A stretch of 64,000 bases of DNA from Paenibacillus tundrae (GTDB lineage Bacteria > Bacillota > Bacilli > Paenibacillales > Paenibacillaceae): NCBI RefSeq assembly GCF_030812775.1, contig NZ_JAUSTI010000009.1, positions 211,788 through 275,787 of the forward strand, in the 5' to 3' direction. Of the stretch, positions 33,628-43,449 are shown in pieces. A model generated the notes under the pieces. It searched no databases, had not been told where the DNA came from, and saw nothing but the letters and a program-made list of their open reading frames with translations. The translations under genes were made by a program, and so were the position numbers. Position 1 is the first letter of the stretch, and the number at the start of each line of letters is the position of its first letter.

Positions 33628-36600
33628 ATGTGGAACGGGGATGCTTTTGAAAATCCCGAGGCGCAGTACCGGGTTCATCCCTTTTGGTTTTGGAATGGGG
33701 ATATGGAAGAAAGCCAGATCAAGCGTCAGATCGCAGAAATGCATAAGCAGGGCGTGGGTGGATTCTTTATATGTCCGCGTCAGGGACTGCAGATTCCTTA
33801 TTTATCTGAAGCATGGTTCGATAAGGTAAAAGTAGCTACCCAAGCTGCGGATGAACTTGGCATGCAAGTCTGGTTGTATGACGAATATCCATATCCGAGT
33901 GGTATGGCTGGGGGCGAGGTAACACTTGAATTCCCGGAAGCGAAGCAGCGTCAGCTTATCCATCGTCATCTGAATGTACAAGGTGACACATTACTCGATC
34001 ATGAGCTACCCTGGGGACGTGTGTTACATGCCATAGCTGTTCCTAAGGATGCACAAGGTAAACGCTCATGGGATAAATCCATTAATCTACGAGGATTCAT
34101 TGGTAATGTGCAGACAGATCAGGTGTACCAGGAGACGGGCCTCACCTCGTATAACCGCAAGCGATTTTTTACATACCATACAGCTTTTCGCTTGTTGTGG
34201 AAGGCTCCGGCTGGAGAATGGGAAGTTATTGTATTTCAAGAAGAAGAGATCGATGATTTTAAATATTACGGGAACTTTGTGGATCCTTGCCATCAGGAGG
34301 CAATGAGTCGTTTCATCGAACTCACCCATGATCGCTATCAGTCAGCGTTTGGAGAACAATTTGAAAGCGTAATCAAAGGTGTGTTTTCGGATGAAATTGC
34401 ACCTCTCGGGAAGATTCCATGGTCACCACAATTGCCTCGTTACTTCGGTGAATGTTGTGGTTATAGCCTCATTGAGGCTCTACCTGCGCTGTTGTATGGG
34501 GATGTTCCGGATTTTGAGCGAATCCGCTATGACTATTATCAATCTCTGCACCTTTTGCTCCGTACTTCTTATCATAAGCAAGTTCACGACTGGTGCGAAC
34601 AGGCTGGAATTCAATATGCGGCAGAGGTTCCTGGTGTGCGTATGACGACACAGCTATATAGCCACATGCCAGGTGGAGACTCCGCCCACGAGAAGATCGG
34701 ACGTTCGTTGCCCTGGATTCTTGAACGCTACGGAAAAAGAATGCGCGACAATCCCAAAATGGTCAGCTCACTAGCTAGACAACTGGGACGGGAGCGAAAT
34801 CTGATTGAATGTTTCCACAGTGTAGGCTGGTCAATGACCTTGCAGGATGCCAAATGGATGATTGATCGAATGGCGGCCATGGGCACGAATTTTTTCAACT
34901 TTCATGCTTTTTTCTATACGATTGGTGGGCTGGCGAAGCATGATGCTCCCCCTTCACAGTTTCTGCAAAATCCGTACTGGGAACACTTTCGGGAACTCGG
35001 TGACTACACCGGAAGATTAGGTTACCTGATGAGCACAGGGGCAGCCGATATCCGTATCGCCGTGCTCGATCCAACGACTACACTCTGGAGTTTAATGGGG
35101 AATCCGCTGCATGGCTTTGAATATAGCGGAGAAGACGAAGCAGAAAAGGCAAGACTGGAACGGCTCACCAATGACTGGATGAGGATTACTACGCACTTAC
35201 TACAGAGCAGACGGGATTATGATCATCTTGATCCGGAACTTCTGGCGGAAGCCCAGCTGGTTGATAGCAGGATAGAAATAGGTGCAGCTCGTTATGAAGT
35301 ATTGATTCTCCCACCTATGCTTAATTTGGAAGCAGCGGCGTGGAAACAGCTGAAGCAATGGGTTTTACAGGGCGGGATCGTTATATCTGTTGGGTTGCCT
35401 CCATATATACCCATTCAGCAAGGAAGCCCTACAGGGGATGAAGCGGCGAAGTTTTTCGGAGCTGGCGAAAACCCAGAGGTACAGTATTGGGGTAATGGAG
35501 AACTAGAACAGGGAGAAGGTAGATCCCTATGGCGGCGTGGAGAAGGAAAGGCTTATTTTCTCCCTATGGCAGGTATTGATTCAATACATCAGACTGTACT
35601 TGAGTCGATGTCCTTGCTTCTGGATGAGGTACTGCCCGAACCCGTGCGTTGGGTGATGGAGAAGGAAAGTTCTTCACTACTTATGCAGACCAGACAACTG
35701 TCTAAAGGCGAATATATGGTCTTTTTAACTAATCAGGAAGATCAATGCTTAGAAGGTGAATTGAAGGTCGCAGTTGATGCATTATGGACAGTTGCTGAAC
35801 GCGCACCTAATCAAAGCTTGCGGGTAGAGCGACTAGATTTGGAGCAAGGACAACGGTATGCACTCCCCATCCATCATCGTGGAGACGAAGGGTATATTTC
35901 GCTACAATTCGCAGCTTACGATGCACATGCTATACGACTAACATGGGATGATGAGCACGGTTCAGCAGAAGAACAGTTCACAGAGAATGCGGAGAAGAAG
36001 GAATCCGCTCTTGGTGTAAGTACTTTGGTTGGAAGCATTGAAAAAGTTCATTCAATAACCATCCCTTCGGAGGGGCCTTGGCGACTTGAAACGCTTCAGC
36101 CTAATGTGCTGCGTATGGGACATTTCCACCTTACGGCGAAAAATTACAACGGTGTAATTTTTGAGGATAGCCATTCTGAGGTCAAGCCGTTCATTGATCA
36201 GGCAGCAGATTGTTCAGCACATAACTTGCTTCCGCTCCAGTTTAACCAAGTATTCGGCACACCAAAGAAGCCATCCATTGCGTATCCACTGGAGTGCCAT
36301 TACGCAACTTCGTTTGAACTAAGAACAGCCTTATCTGAGTGTCTGTTATTCATGGATCGAAGGGCCATTTCGGGTGACTGGACGTTAATCATTAATGATC
36401 ATTCTATCCGACCGGATGCGTTCGAATCAGTCGAGATTACGGATTTTGACAATATCGGTTATGACATTACACCATGGTTGCACAGTGGTCTTAACGAACT
36501 GAAGGTTACCGTTCAGATTACGAAGGATGAAGACGGAATCGTTGATCCTTTGTACTTACAAGGACGATTTGGAGTGGAGTTTCATCATGAGGGTATGGCT

Positions 36601-36978
36601 TCCTTAGTTAGGGAACCAGACACGGCCGTGCAGATTCAACCGGAGCCTCAAGCGTTATATCCACATTTTGCTGGAGAGATGATCTACAAGCGAACCCTTT
36701 GGCTGGATCAACCGAGCACGAATAATCCGTTCTTCGAACTAAAATTCAGCGATTGGCGAGTTCAGGATGTTACCGAAGTTCTGGTCAATGGATATAGCCT
36801 CGGTGTGCGCTGTTGGTCTCCTTATCGCTGGAGAGGCCAATCTTCATGGCTTCGCACCGGAGATAATGAGATTGAAGTACGCGTGACCAATACATTAGTC
36901 GGTTTGCTTGAAGGTACGTATTTTGATTCTTCTAGTCATCAGCTTCGGGAAGCAGGTTGGAGACAGGTTGATGGATAG
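33628..36978 (+). CDS. Glycoside hydrolase, GH106-like (alpha-L-rhamnosidase type)
   Basis: This 1116-residue protein has no signal peptide, so it acts in the cytoplasm. The N-terminus (YRVHPFWFWNGDMEESQIKRQI with GVGGFFICPR) and the DEYPYPSGMAGG loop match GH106-like proteins, whose characterised members release alpha-L-rhamnose. A TIM-barrel region spans roughly residues 20-480 (EVPGVRMTTQLY, ECFHSVGWSMTLQDAKWMIDRMA), and C-terminal beta-sandwich domains follow, including a galactose-binding-like one near the end (DWRVQDVTEVLVNGYSLG). ATG 33628 lies 8 nt after GGGAGGAAGG; an in-frame ATG at 33583 lacks a site. The GH106 assignment is by resemblance and the specificity is uncertain. Confidence 0.75.
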   Translation: MWNGDAFENPEAQYRVHPFWFWNGDMEESQIKRQIAEMHKQGVGGFFICPRQGLQIPYLSEAWFDKVKVATQAADELGMQVWLYDEYPYPSGMAGGEVTLEFPEAKQRQLIHRHLNVQGDTLLDHELPWGRVLHAIAVPKDAQGKRSWDKSINLRGFIGNVQTDQVYQETGLTSYNRKRFFTYHTAFRLLWKAPAGEWEVIVFQEEEIDDFKYYGNFVDPCHQEAMSRFIELTHDRYQSAFGEQFESVIKGVFSDEIAPLGKIPWSPQLPRYFGECCGYSLIEALPALLYGDVPDFERIRYDYYQSLHLLLRTSYHKQVHDWCEQAGIQYAAEVPGVRMTTQLYSHMPGGDSAHEKIGRSLPWILERYGKRMRDNPKMVSSLARQLGRERNLIECFHSVGWSMTLQDAKWMIDRMAAMGTNFFNFHAFFYTIGGLAKHDAPPSQFLQNPYWEHFRELGDYTGRLGYLMSTGAADIRIAVLDPTTTLWSLMGNPLHGFEYSGEDEAEKARLERLTNDWMRITTHLLQSRRDYDHLDPELLAEAQLVDSRIEIGAARYEVLILPPMLNLEAAAWKQLKQWVLQGGIVISVGLPPYIPIQQGSPTGDEAAKFFGAGENPEVQYWGNGELEQGEGRSLWRRGEGKAYFLPMAGIDSIHQTVLESMSLLLDEVLPEPVRWVMEKESSSLLMQTRQLSKGEYMVFLTNQEDQCLEGELKVAVDALWTVAERAPNQSLRVERLDLEQGQRYALPIHHRGDEGYISLQFAAYDAHAIRLTWDDEHGSAEEQFTENAEKKESALGVSTLVGSIEKVHSITIPSEGPWRLETLQPNVLRMGHFHLTAKNYNGVIFEDSHSEVKPFIDQAADCSAHNLLPLQFNQVFGTPKKPSIAYPLECHYATSFELRTALSECLLFMDRRAISGDWTLIINDHSIRPDAFESVEITDFDNIGYDITPWLHSGLNELKVTVQITKDEDGIVDPLYLQGRFGVEFHHEGMASLVREPDTAVQIQPEPQALYPHFAGEMIYKRTLWLDQPSTNNPFFELKFSDWRVQDVTEVLVNGYSLGVRCWSPYRWRGQSSWLRTGDNEIEVRVTNTLVGLLEGTYFDSSSHQLREAGWRQVDG

Positions 36979-36998
36979 ATTGTCCGAGCATGCTTTCA

Positions 36999-37012
36999 TG
37001 GTAGCGCTTTAA
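36999..37012 (+). promoter_or_regulatory. Near-consensus cre box before the GH43 gene
   Basis: TGGTAGCGCTTTAA matches the cre consensus at all fixed positions except the penultimate C. It lies between the GH106-like and GH43 genes. Confidence 0.35.
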
Positions 37013-37082
37013 ATTTGCGTCAGGATAAATTAAATAAATGGAGTAATCACTACTTTGGAGCCAAAAGGAAGGGAGTAATCTA

Positions 37083-38699
37083 ATGGCTACATCTCAATCC
37101 AGTCTAGAAAAGTTTGAACCGATCTGGGTCGCAGATCAGGGGGATGGGACCTATCGTAATCCCATTCTGCACGCGGATTATTCGGATCCGGATGTCATTC
37201 GTGTAGGCGATGACTTTTACATGACTGCTTCTAGCTTCTCGCATACACCTGGATTACCGATTTTGCATTCAAAAGATTTGGTGAATTGGAAGCTCGTGAA
37301 TTATGCCATTGAACGGTTGGATCTTCCGGGGTATGACGTCCCTCTACACGGTAAAGGTGTGTGGGCACCAAGCATTCGCTACCATGACAACAAGTATTGG
37401 ATCTTTTTCAGTACGCCAGACGAAGGCATCTTCATGACAACGGCGACACATCCTGAGGGAACCTGGTCACCTCTTCATCTGGTACATGAGGTTAAGGGGT
37501 GGATTGACCCTTGCCCATTATGGGACGATGACGGGCACGCATATCTGGTGCATGCGTTTGCCAACAGCCGCTGTGGCATCAAAAGCAAACTTCAGGTGTG
37601 CCGCATGGCATCGGATGGAAGCCGGCTTTTGGATGAAGGAATGATCGTATTTGACGGTACAGAGCACCATCCAACGATCGAAGGTCCCAAGTTTTACAAG
37701 CGGGATGGAGATTATTATATCTTTGCTCCCGCGGGTGGTGTGAAACCGGGATGGCAGACTGTGTTACGGTCGAAGCAGGTATTTGGCCCATATGAAGATC
37801 GAATTGTCATGCACCAGGGATCTTCCTCCATTAATGGCCCGCATCAGGGTGGATATGTAGAGCTGGATTCCGGGGAGTCCTGGTTTATCCATTTTCAAGA
37901 TCGTGATGCCTATGGAAGGATTGTCCATCTACAGCCCATGCAATGGGATGAACAGGGCTGGCCTGTCATTGGCTTGGATCAGGAAGGCCATGGAACCGGT
38001 GAACCTGTAATCGTGCATAAGAAGCCCGACGTAGGAAGCACACACCCTGTAATTGTGCCCGAAGTCTCCGATGATTTTACAGCGGATCGTCTAGGACTTC
38101 AATGGCAATGGCAGGCTAACCCACAGCCTGAATGGGCTGATTTGAGTCCAGAACAAGGACTCATTCTGCACACGCTTCCATATCCTGAGGGTGTCCAATC
38201 GCTATTTGGTGTTCCACAGCTATTGATGCAAAAGTTGCCGGCGTCAGCCTTTGAAGCTACGACTCAATTGACTTTTCATCCGAAGCAGGCTGGAGATCAA
38301 GCAGGACTTGTTTTGTTTGGTGATGCTTATGCCTATCTTTGTCTCACACAGACTGAGGAAGGGAATATTCGTTTATCCCTGAATCGTGGGGAGAAACAAA
38401 GAAATAGTGATCTGCATGCAGACGAATGGCAGGAAGAAGGGTTGGACTGGAAGGGAGAAGGTTCAACGGCTTCCGGTTCGACTATTCATTTACGTCTTAC
38501 CCTTATCGAACCTGCTCATGTACAGTTTAGCTGGAGTGAGGATGGCGTGAGTTATACACCGATAGGCACAACATTTGCTGCAACTACGGCACTATGGGTC
38601 GGGGCGAAGATGGGACTGTTTGCGATTAATACGAAGTCTGAACCTAGTGCAGGCCGAGGGGAATATCGCTATTTTGCCGTGAAGGAAATTCAGGAATAA
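37083..38699 (+). CDS. Glycoside hydrolase family 43 (beta-xylosidase/alpha-L-arabinofuranosidase type)
   Basis: This 538-residue intracellular hydrolase lacks a signal peptide. The five-bladed propeller begins NPILHADYSDPDVIRVGDDFYMTASSF, where the Asp of YSDPDV is the catalytic base. WIDPCPLWDDDGHAYLVHAF supplies the pKa-modulating Asp and TIEGPKFYKRDGDYYIFAP the catalytic acid Glu. A C-terminal beta-sandwich (about residues 330-535) resembles the DUF1349/GH43 C-terminal module. The likely activity is removal of xylose or arabinose from oligosaccharides brought in by the upstream transporter. GGAAGGGAG precedes ATG 37083. Confidence 0.92.
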   Translation: MATSQSSLEKFEPIWVADQGDGTYRNPILHADYSDPDVIRVGDDFYMTASSFSHTPGLPILHSKDLVNWKLVNYAIERLDLPGYDVPLHGKGVWAPSIRYHDNKYWIFFSTPDEGIFMTTATHPEGTWSPLHLVHEVKGWIDPCPLWDDDGHAYLVHAFANSRCGIKSKLQVCRMASDGSRLLDEGMIVFDGTEHHPTIEGPKFYKRDGDYYIFAPAGGVKPGWQTVLRSKQVFGPYEDRIVMHQGSSSINGPHQGGYVELDSGESWFIHFQDRDAYGRIVHLQPMQWDEQGWPVIGLDQEGHGTGEPVIVHKKPDVGSTHPVIVPEVSDDFTADRLGLQWQWQANPQPEWADLSPEQGLILHTLPYPEGVQSLFGVPQLLMQKLPASAFEATTQLTFHPKQAGDQAGLVLFGDAYAYLCLTQTEEGNIRLSLNRGEKQRNSDLHADEWQEEGLDWKGEGSTASGSTIHLRLTLIEPAHVQFSWSEDGVSYTPIGTTFAATTALWVGAKMGLFAINTKSEPSAGRGEYRYFAVKEIQE

Positions 38700-38798
38700 C
38701 CGTTATCGCACATGGTACTGTTGATCAGCATAAGGCGCGAATACGGATTAAATATAGTCGCATTCATACCAATCCAACTTAATGAGGAGAGATACACA

Positions 38799-40085
38799 AT
38801 GAGCAAAAAAACATATGTACTCGTAGGAACAGGTGGCAGAGCAGGGTTTTTCTATACCGCGTTAGCGAAGGAATATAAGGATCGTTCAGAGCTTCTCGCC
38901 TTGTGTGATACGAACCAGACCCGGATGGATTATGCCAACCAAGTTCTGACACAAGATTGTGGATACCATAAGCTGCCTACCTATACCGCAGATCGTTTTG
39001 AAGAAATGATCGCAGAGCATAAGCCGGATACGGTGATTGTGACCACAGTGGATCGCACACACCATCATTATATTATTAGAGCTATGGAGCTTGGCTGTGA
39101 TGTAATCACGGAGAAGCCGATGACGGTGGATGAGCAGAAATGTCAGGAGATTTTGGATGCGGTACAACGTACAGGACGCGATGTGCGTGTAACGTTCAAC
39201 TATCGTTATGCACCACATCATACGAAAGCACGCGAGCTAATTATGGACGGAGTCATTGGCGATATCCATTCCGTGCATTTCGAGTGGCTGCTGAATACAC
39301 GTCATGGTGCAGATTATTTCCGCAGATGGCATCGGGATAAGCGCAACAGTGGTGGCCTGCTTGTCCACAAATCAACACACCATTTCGACTTGGTTAATTT
39401 CTGGATCGGCTCACAGCCGGAAAGTGTATTTGCATACGGAGATTTGTTGTTCTACGGCAAAGAGAACGCTGAGCGCCGCGGAGAGCAGCATAGCTATGCG
39501 AGAGCGACAGGCAACCCGCAGGCAGAGAACGATCCGTTCGCACTACATTTGGATCAGAGTGAGCAACTGAAGGCGATGTATCTGGATGCAGAGCATGAGG
39601 ATGGTTATCAGCGGGATCAGAATGTGTTTGGCGATGGAATCAGCATTGAAGATACACTCGGTGTTCTTGTTCGCTATAAGAACAAAGCGGTTCTGACATA
39701 TTCCCTGAATGCTTATATGCCTTGGGAAGGATATCGCATCGCTTTTAACGGCAGCAAAGGACGTATCGAGATGAATATTGTAGAGCAATCGTATGTCAAT
39801 GCGGGTGGTGACCGTGCCAATGAAGGAGCGCTCAAAGGTCGCAGTATCACCGTATTCCCAATGTTTGATGCACCTTACGAGGTAGAGGTAGAAGAGGGAG
39901 AAGGCGGTCATGGTGGTGGTGATCCGGTGTTGCTGAACGATATCTTTGGTGATCCGGTACCAGACAAATTCAACCGTGCTGCTGACCATGTGGACGGAGC
40001 GCGCTCTATTCTTACGGGTATTGCAGCCAATAAGGCGATCCGCACAGGGCAGCCTGTACGCATTGATGATTTGGTGAAATTTTAA
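38799..40085 (+). CDS. Gfo/Idh/MocA-family NAD(P)-dependent oxidoreductase
   Basis: This 428-residue enzyme has an N-terminal Rossmann fold ([17 protein letters not shown], about residues 5-21; [20 protein letters not shown]) and the [11 protein letters not shown] motif, where the Lys of EKP is catalytic (about residue 105). The C-terminal domain has the substrate-binding [18 protein letters not shown] segment. It would oxidise or reduce a sugar or sugar acid released by the neighbouring hydrolases. AATGAGGAGAG before ATG 38799 fixes the start. Confidence 0.92.
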   Translation: MSKKTYVLVGTGGRAGFFYTALAKEYKDRSELLALCDTNQTRMDYANQVLTQDCGYHKLPTYTADRFEEMIAEHKPDTVIVTTVDRTHHHYIIRAMELGCDVITEKPMTVDEQKCQEILDAVQRTGRDVRVTFNYRYAPHHTKARELIMDGVIGDIHSVHFEWLLNTRHGADYFRRWHRDKRNSGGLLVHKSTHHFDLVNFWIGSQPESVFAYGDLLFYGKENAERRGEQHSYARATGNPQAENDPFALHLDQSEQLKAMYLDAEHEDGYQRDQNVFGDGISIEDTLGVLVRYKNKAVLTYSLNAYMPWEGYRIAFNGSKGRIEMNIVEQSYVNAGGDRANEGALKGRSITVFPMFDAPYEVEVEEGEGGHGGGDPVLLNDIFGDPVPDKFNRAADHVDGARSILTGIAANKAIRTGQPVRIDDLVKF

Positions 40086-40086
40086 G

Positions 40087-40124
40087 CGGGATAACAGTGA
40101 TCGGAAGGTTATTCTGTCATCGAA
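40087..40124 (+). repeat. Fragment of the structured repeat of 25531-25700
   Basis: GGGATAACAG-T-GATCG-...-GTCATCG parallels GGGATAACAG-C-GATCG-...-GTCACCG of the larger element. It also forms a small GGATAAC/GTTATTC hairpin after the oxidoreductase gene. Confidence 0.4.
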
Positions 40125-40215
40125 GTGGCAAGTGTAAACCTTCTTTAGTTGAACCCTATCTAGATCATTCTAGATCACAGTTGTAACGCTAATTCGGAGG
40201 GAGACAGGAACAAAG

Positions 40216-41049
40216 ATGGGACATCGTATCCAGTTTGACCGGTATCCAGGTGGAGTAATGAAAGCGTTGACGTTTAGTTACGATGATGGTGTAGTGCATG
40301 ATCGCAGACTGGTGGATATATTCAATCGTTATGGGTTGCGTGGAACATTTAATCTCAATTCCGGCGTACTCGGTAAAGCGGGAAGAATCGATGAAGGTGA
40401 GGTTGCAGAGCTGTACGCGGGTCATGAGGTGGCTGTACATACTGTCACTCATCCCACGTTGCCGTATGTGCCGGATGAACTGCTCACCGAAGAAATTATG
40501 GAAGATCGAAAAGCACTGGAGCGGCTTGTTGATTATCCGGTTAGAGGCATGGCCTATCCCAACGGTGGCTATGATCGTTCACTTAGCACCAAATTAGAAT
40601 GGCTAGGCCTAGATTATGCACGAACCGTAGAATCCCATGGGCAATTCACATTGCCTGAACGGCCACTTGAATGGCATCCGACATGCCACCATAATCATGA
40701 TTTGGACTCACTTACTGAACGATTTATTCAGCATACCAAGACAGGTACACCACTACTCTTCTACGTATGGGGTCACAGCTACGAATTCAATGATAACGAT
40801 AATTGGGACATCATCGAACGGTTTGGAGAACAGATCGGTGGCAGAGACGATATTTGGTATGCGACTAATATAGAGATTATTGCCTACTGGAAAGCAGTGA
40901 AGCGGCTGGAATGCTCAGCAGATCGTTCGATGATCCATAATCCGTCTTCAACTTCAGTCTGGTTAACGGCAGATCAACAAGTGGTGGAAGTGAAAGGCGG
41001 AGAGACGCTACGGTTAAAAGAGCTGATCCAACTTGGGGAAAGGAGCTGA
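40216..41049 (+). CDS. Polysaccharide deacetylase-like protein (CE4 / NodB homology)
   Basis: This 277-residue protein has the NodB-type core: KALTFSYDDGVVHDRRL (metal Asp-Asp), GTFNLNS, HEVAVHTVTHPTLP (the HxxxH zinc pair) and YPNGGYDRS. It lacks a signal peptide, so it would deacetylate intracellular oligosaccharides, for example acetylated pectin fragments, rather than wall polymers. The last ~40 residues form a small beta tail. ATG 40216 is kept because the FDRYPGG segment before the motif is usual in this subgroup; a second ATG (40258) also has a site. It ends 2 nt before the probable start of the GH105 gene. Confidence 0.85.
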   Translation: MGHRIQFDRYPGGVMKALTFSYDDGVVHDRRLVDIFNRYGLRGTFNLNSGVLGKAGRIDEGEVAELYAGHEVAVHTVTHPTLPYVPDELLTEEIMEDRKALERLVDYPVRGMAYPNGGYDRSLSTKLEWLGLDYARTVESHGQFTLPERPLEWHPTCHHNHDLDSLTERFIQHTKTGTPLLFYVWGHSYEFNDNDNWDIIERFGEQIGGRDDIWYATNIEIIAYWKAVKRLECSADRSMIHNPSSTSVWLTADQQVVEVKGGETLRLKELIQLGERS

Positions 41050-41051
41050 CA

Positions 41052-43277
41052 ATCATCCGTTATTTTCATGAGAACGAGGCGATTGCAGGCAAGGTTCATG
41101 ATTCAATACCCGACGTATTGACGACAGTGGCTCAGCGTTATATGGGGGATCATCCCAAGCATTCCTTTTTATTCAGAGCTCACCACCGGGGTGGTTTCCG
41201 TAGGCTTGCAGACTACCGTTACGATCTGAACCTGGATCGGAAATGGAGCGATGCACGTGGAGGACAATATGTATATGTGTGGGGCAAGTTATGGAGCCAG
41301 CAGGACACCACATTAAATACAGGTCTGAACTGTTATAGTCCAGTGACCGTCTACGTGAATGGAGAAGAAATTTTCAAATCCGAATTGCTTCAGGAGCTGT
41401 ATCCAGAGCGTAGAACTCAGTTTCCGATCCATGTAAAATACGGCTGGAATGATGTGCTGTTGTGTTTTGTAAAGACCGAAGTAGGCTTTGGTGGCATATA
41501 TGGAACCGCATCGTTCAAAAATTTCCCTCTTCATTTTCTGACACCTGGCATTGACCGTCAGGGTCAGGAAGGATGGTTGTATTCGGAACCTGTGGATGAG
41601 CCGCTTACATCACTTCCACATGATGGTATGACCGAAGCGGAGACAGGACTGACATGGTTTCCACGAAGGGAATGGACGGAGCAAGAGCTGCATGCTGGAA
41701 ACTTTGGCCGGATATTTGGTACAGCAGAACCAGCAGTTGCATATGCATGGACAAAACTAGATGTTACGGTGCCGGGAAATACCCCGGTAATCATACGAGG
41801 TAAACACACAGGTGGACTCACCTTATTTGTGAACGATCAGGAAGTATATTCTGGAAAGACAAGTGGTGAATTCAGGGTTGAACTTCCACGTAAGTATGGG
41901 GCTGTTCATTTAGTTGCCAAAGGCGAATGCTTGGTAGGTGAGGATAGCTGGGGCTTCACAATAGGTGGTTCAATCTCTGAAGCTGCATCCTCGAAGGGGT
42001 GGAGGTTAACGTCTCCACGTCCCGTTGCGGGATGCACGGATGTTTGGTTATACATGGGCAGCTTTACCCACGGATCTGCCCCCACTGCGGATGAGATCGT
42101 TGTAACCGATAAGGTGTTTGATAATGGGGGTACCGGAGTTTACTGGCAAGTAGATCTGCCCGAGACCAGCGTTCGTCCTTATTTGGAGAATACACATTAT
42201 GGCAAGTGGAATTACCCACTGGGAGTAACCCTGCTTGGCTTGCTTCAGACAGGTCAAGAGCTGAACCGCAACGATTATGTGCAGTATGTGCGAGAGCATA
42301 TTGAACTGAGCACTTCTTTTGACCGTTATGGATTATGGGATCGAGACCATTATGGTGCAGCCGGTATTAACAATCAGCTGTCCGCCATTGACAGTCTTGA
42401 TGATTGTGGCTCCTTCGGTTCTACGTTACTGGCGACCATGGCAAGTGGTGAGATCCGCGGCGGACTCGATACAGCACACCGGATTGCTCGTTATATTACG
42501 GATGAACAGGAACGGCTGGAGGATGGTGCATTCTATCGAGTTCGGGGCAGCGGAGAGATGCGTCATGAAACGATGTGGTGTGATGACCTCTATATGAGTA
42601 CCCCGTTCCTGATGCGTTATGGTCAGCTCACGGGAGAAACATCATATTGGGACGACGCCATTAATCAATTCTTGCTGTTTCGCAAATATCTATATATTCC
42701 ACAGCAACAGATCATGTCTCATGTGTATGATTTTGTACGTGGACGGGCAACAGGTATTCCGTGGGGGCGAGGCAACGGCTGGGTGCTCTTCTCTCTAACC
42801 GAGTTGTTGACAATTCTGCCGAATGATCATGAGAAGCGACCGGAGTTGCTTCAGTTTTATCGTGATTTGTGTCAAGGTTTCCTGGCATTGCAGGGGGAGA
42901 ATGGTCTCTGGTACCAAGTACTGAATCGGCCTGATTCGTATGAAGAGACATCCTGTACTTCGATGTTCATCTACGCTTACGCTCGTGGTATCCGAGAGGG
43001 TTGGCTAGAGGCGTTTGAACCCTATTTGGAGGCTGTTCGTAAAGGCTGGGAAGGGATTACACGTATTTCTATTGATTATCAAGGAAATGTGTATGGCGTA
43101 TGTCGTGGATCAGGTTACTCCTTCACCGCTCTATATTATCGAGATGATCTGGGCTGGAATCTGAATGATACACATGGCATTGGTATCGTGCTGCTTGCAG
43201 GAATTGAGGCTCACAGGATGAACCAGCAACTGAGCCAAATTGGTTTTCCTACCTCACTTACGGCAGGTCAACGCTAA
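41052..43277 (+). CDS. Unsaturated glucuronyl/rhamnogalacturonyl hydrolase, GH105/GH88 type, with N-terminal sugar-binding region
   Basis: The protein is 741 residues if it starts at ATC 41052, or 719 from TTG 41118. The C-terminal ~360 residues form the alpha6/alpha6 barrel of GH105/88: WNYPLGVTLLGLLQTG, the catalytic-Asp region ETMWCDDLYMSTPFLMRYG, and GRATGIPWGRGNGWVLFSL. These enzymes cleave the 4,5-unsaturated uronic acid left by polysaccharide lyases. The N-terminal ~330 residues are beta-rich (YVYVWGKLWSQQ), resembling a carbohydrate-binding module. There is no signal peptide. The only good ribosome-binding site (AAAGGAG, 41039-41045) is 6 nt before ATC 41052. TTG 41118 has none, and the intervening frame (IIRYFHENEAIAGKV) looks coding. 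The start is therefore non-canonical or altered. Confidence 0.88.
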   Translation: MIRYFHENEAIAGKVHDSIPDVLTTVAQRYMGDHPKHSFLFRAHHRGGFRRLADYRYDLNLDRKWSDARGGQYVYVWGKLWSQQDTTLNTGLNCYSPVTVYVNGEEIFKSELLQELYPERRTQFPIHVKYGWNDVLLCFVKTEVGFGGIYGTASFKNFPLHFLTPGIDRQGQEGWLYSEPVDEPLTSLPHDGMTEAETGLTWFPRREWTEQELHAGNFGRIFGTAEPAVAYAWTKLDVTVPGNTPVIIRGKHTGGLTLFVNDQEVYSGKTSGEFRVELPRKYGAVHLVAKGECLVGEDSWGFTIGGSISEAASSKGWRLTSPRPVAGCTDVWLYMGSFTHGSAPTADEIVVTDKVFDNGGTGVYWQVDLPETSVRPYLENTHYGKWNYPLGVTLLGLLQTGQELNRNDYVQYVREHIELSTSFDRYGLWDRDHYGAAGINNQLSAIDSLDDCGSFGSTLLATMASGEIRGGLDTAHRIARYITDEQERLEDGAFYRVRGSGEMRHETMWCDDLYMSTPFLMRYGQLTGETSYWDDAINQFLLFRKYLYIPQQQIMSHVYDFVRGRATGIPWGRGNGWVLFSLTELLTILPNDHEKRPELLQFYRDLCQGFLALQGENGLWYQVLNRPDSYEETSCTSMFIYAYARGIREGWLEAFEPYLEAVRKGWEGITRISIDYQGNVYGVCRGSGYSFTALYYRDDLGWNLNDTHGIGIVLLAGIEAHRMNQQLSQIGFPTSLTAGQR

Positions 43278-43281
43278 ACAT

Positions 43282-43391
43282 TCTACATGCTCCCTGTGAT
43301 ATGAAGCAGGATATCGTGTAATGGGAGTGCATGTAGACTATTTATGCTATGAAATGAGAAAAGCGGCTAGCTTAAGGGCTGGCCGCTTTTC
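43282..43391. terminator. Two consecutive hairpins after the carbohydrate locus
   Basis: First, TCTACATGC-TCCC (43282-43294) pairs with GGGAGTGCATGTAGA (43323-43337), with an inner GATAT/ATATC stem. Second, GAAAAGCGGC (43358-43367) pairs with GCCGCTTTTC (43382-43391), a classical terminator shape with A- and T-runs on each side. Confidence 0.75.
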
Positions 43392-43449
43392 TACGTGTAA
43401 ACACAACGATGATCCTGATGAGGAACAAAAGGAATCTTATTTAAGTGCG

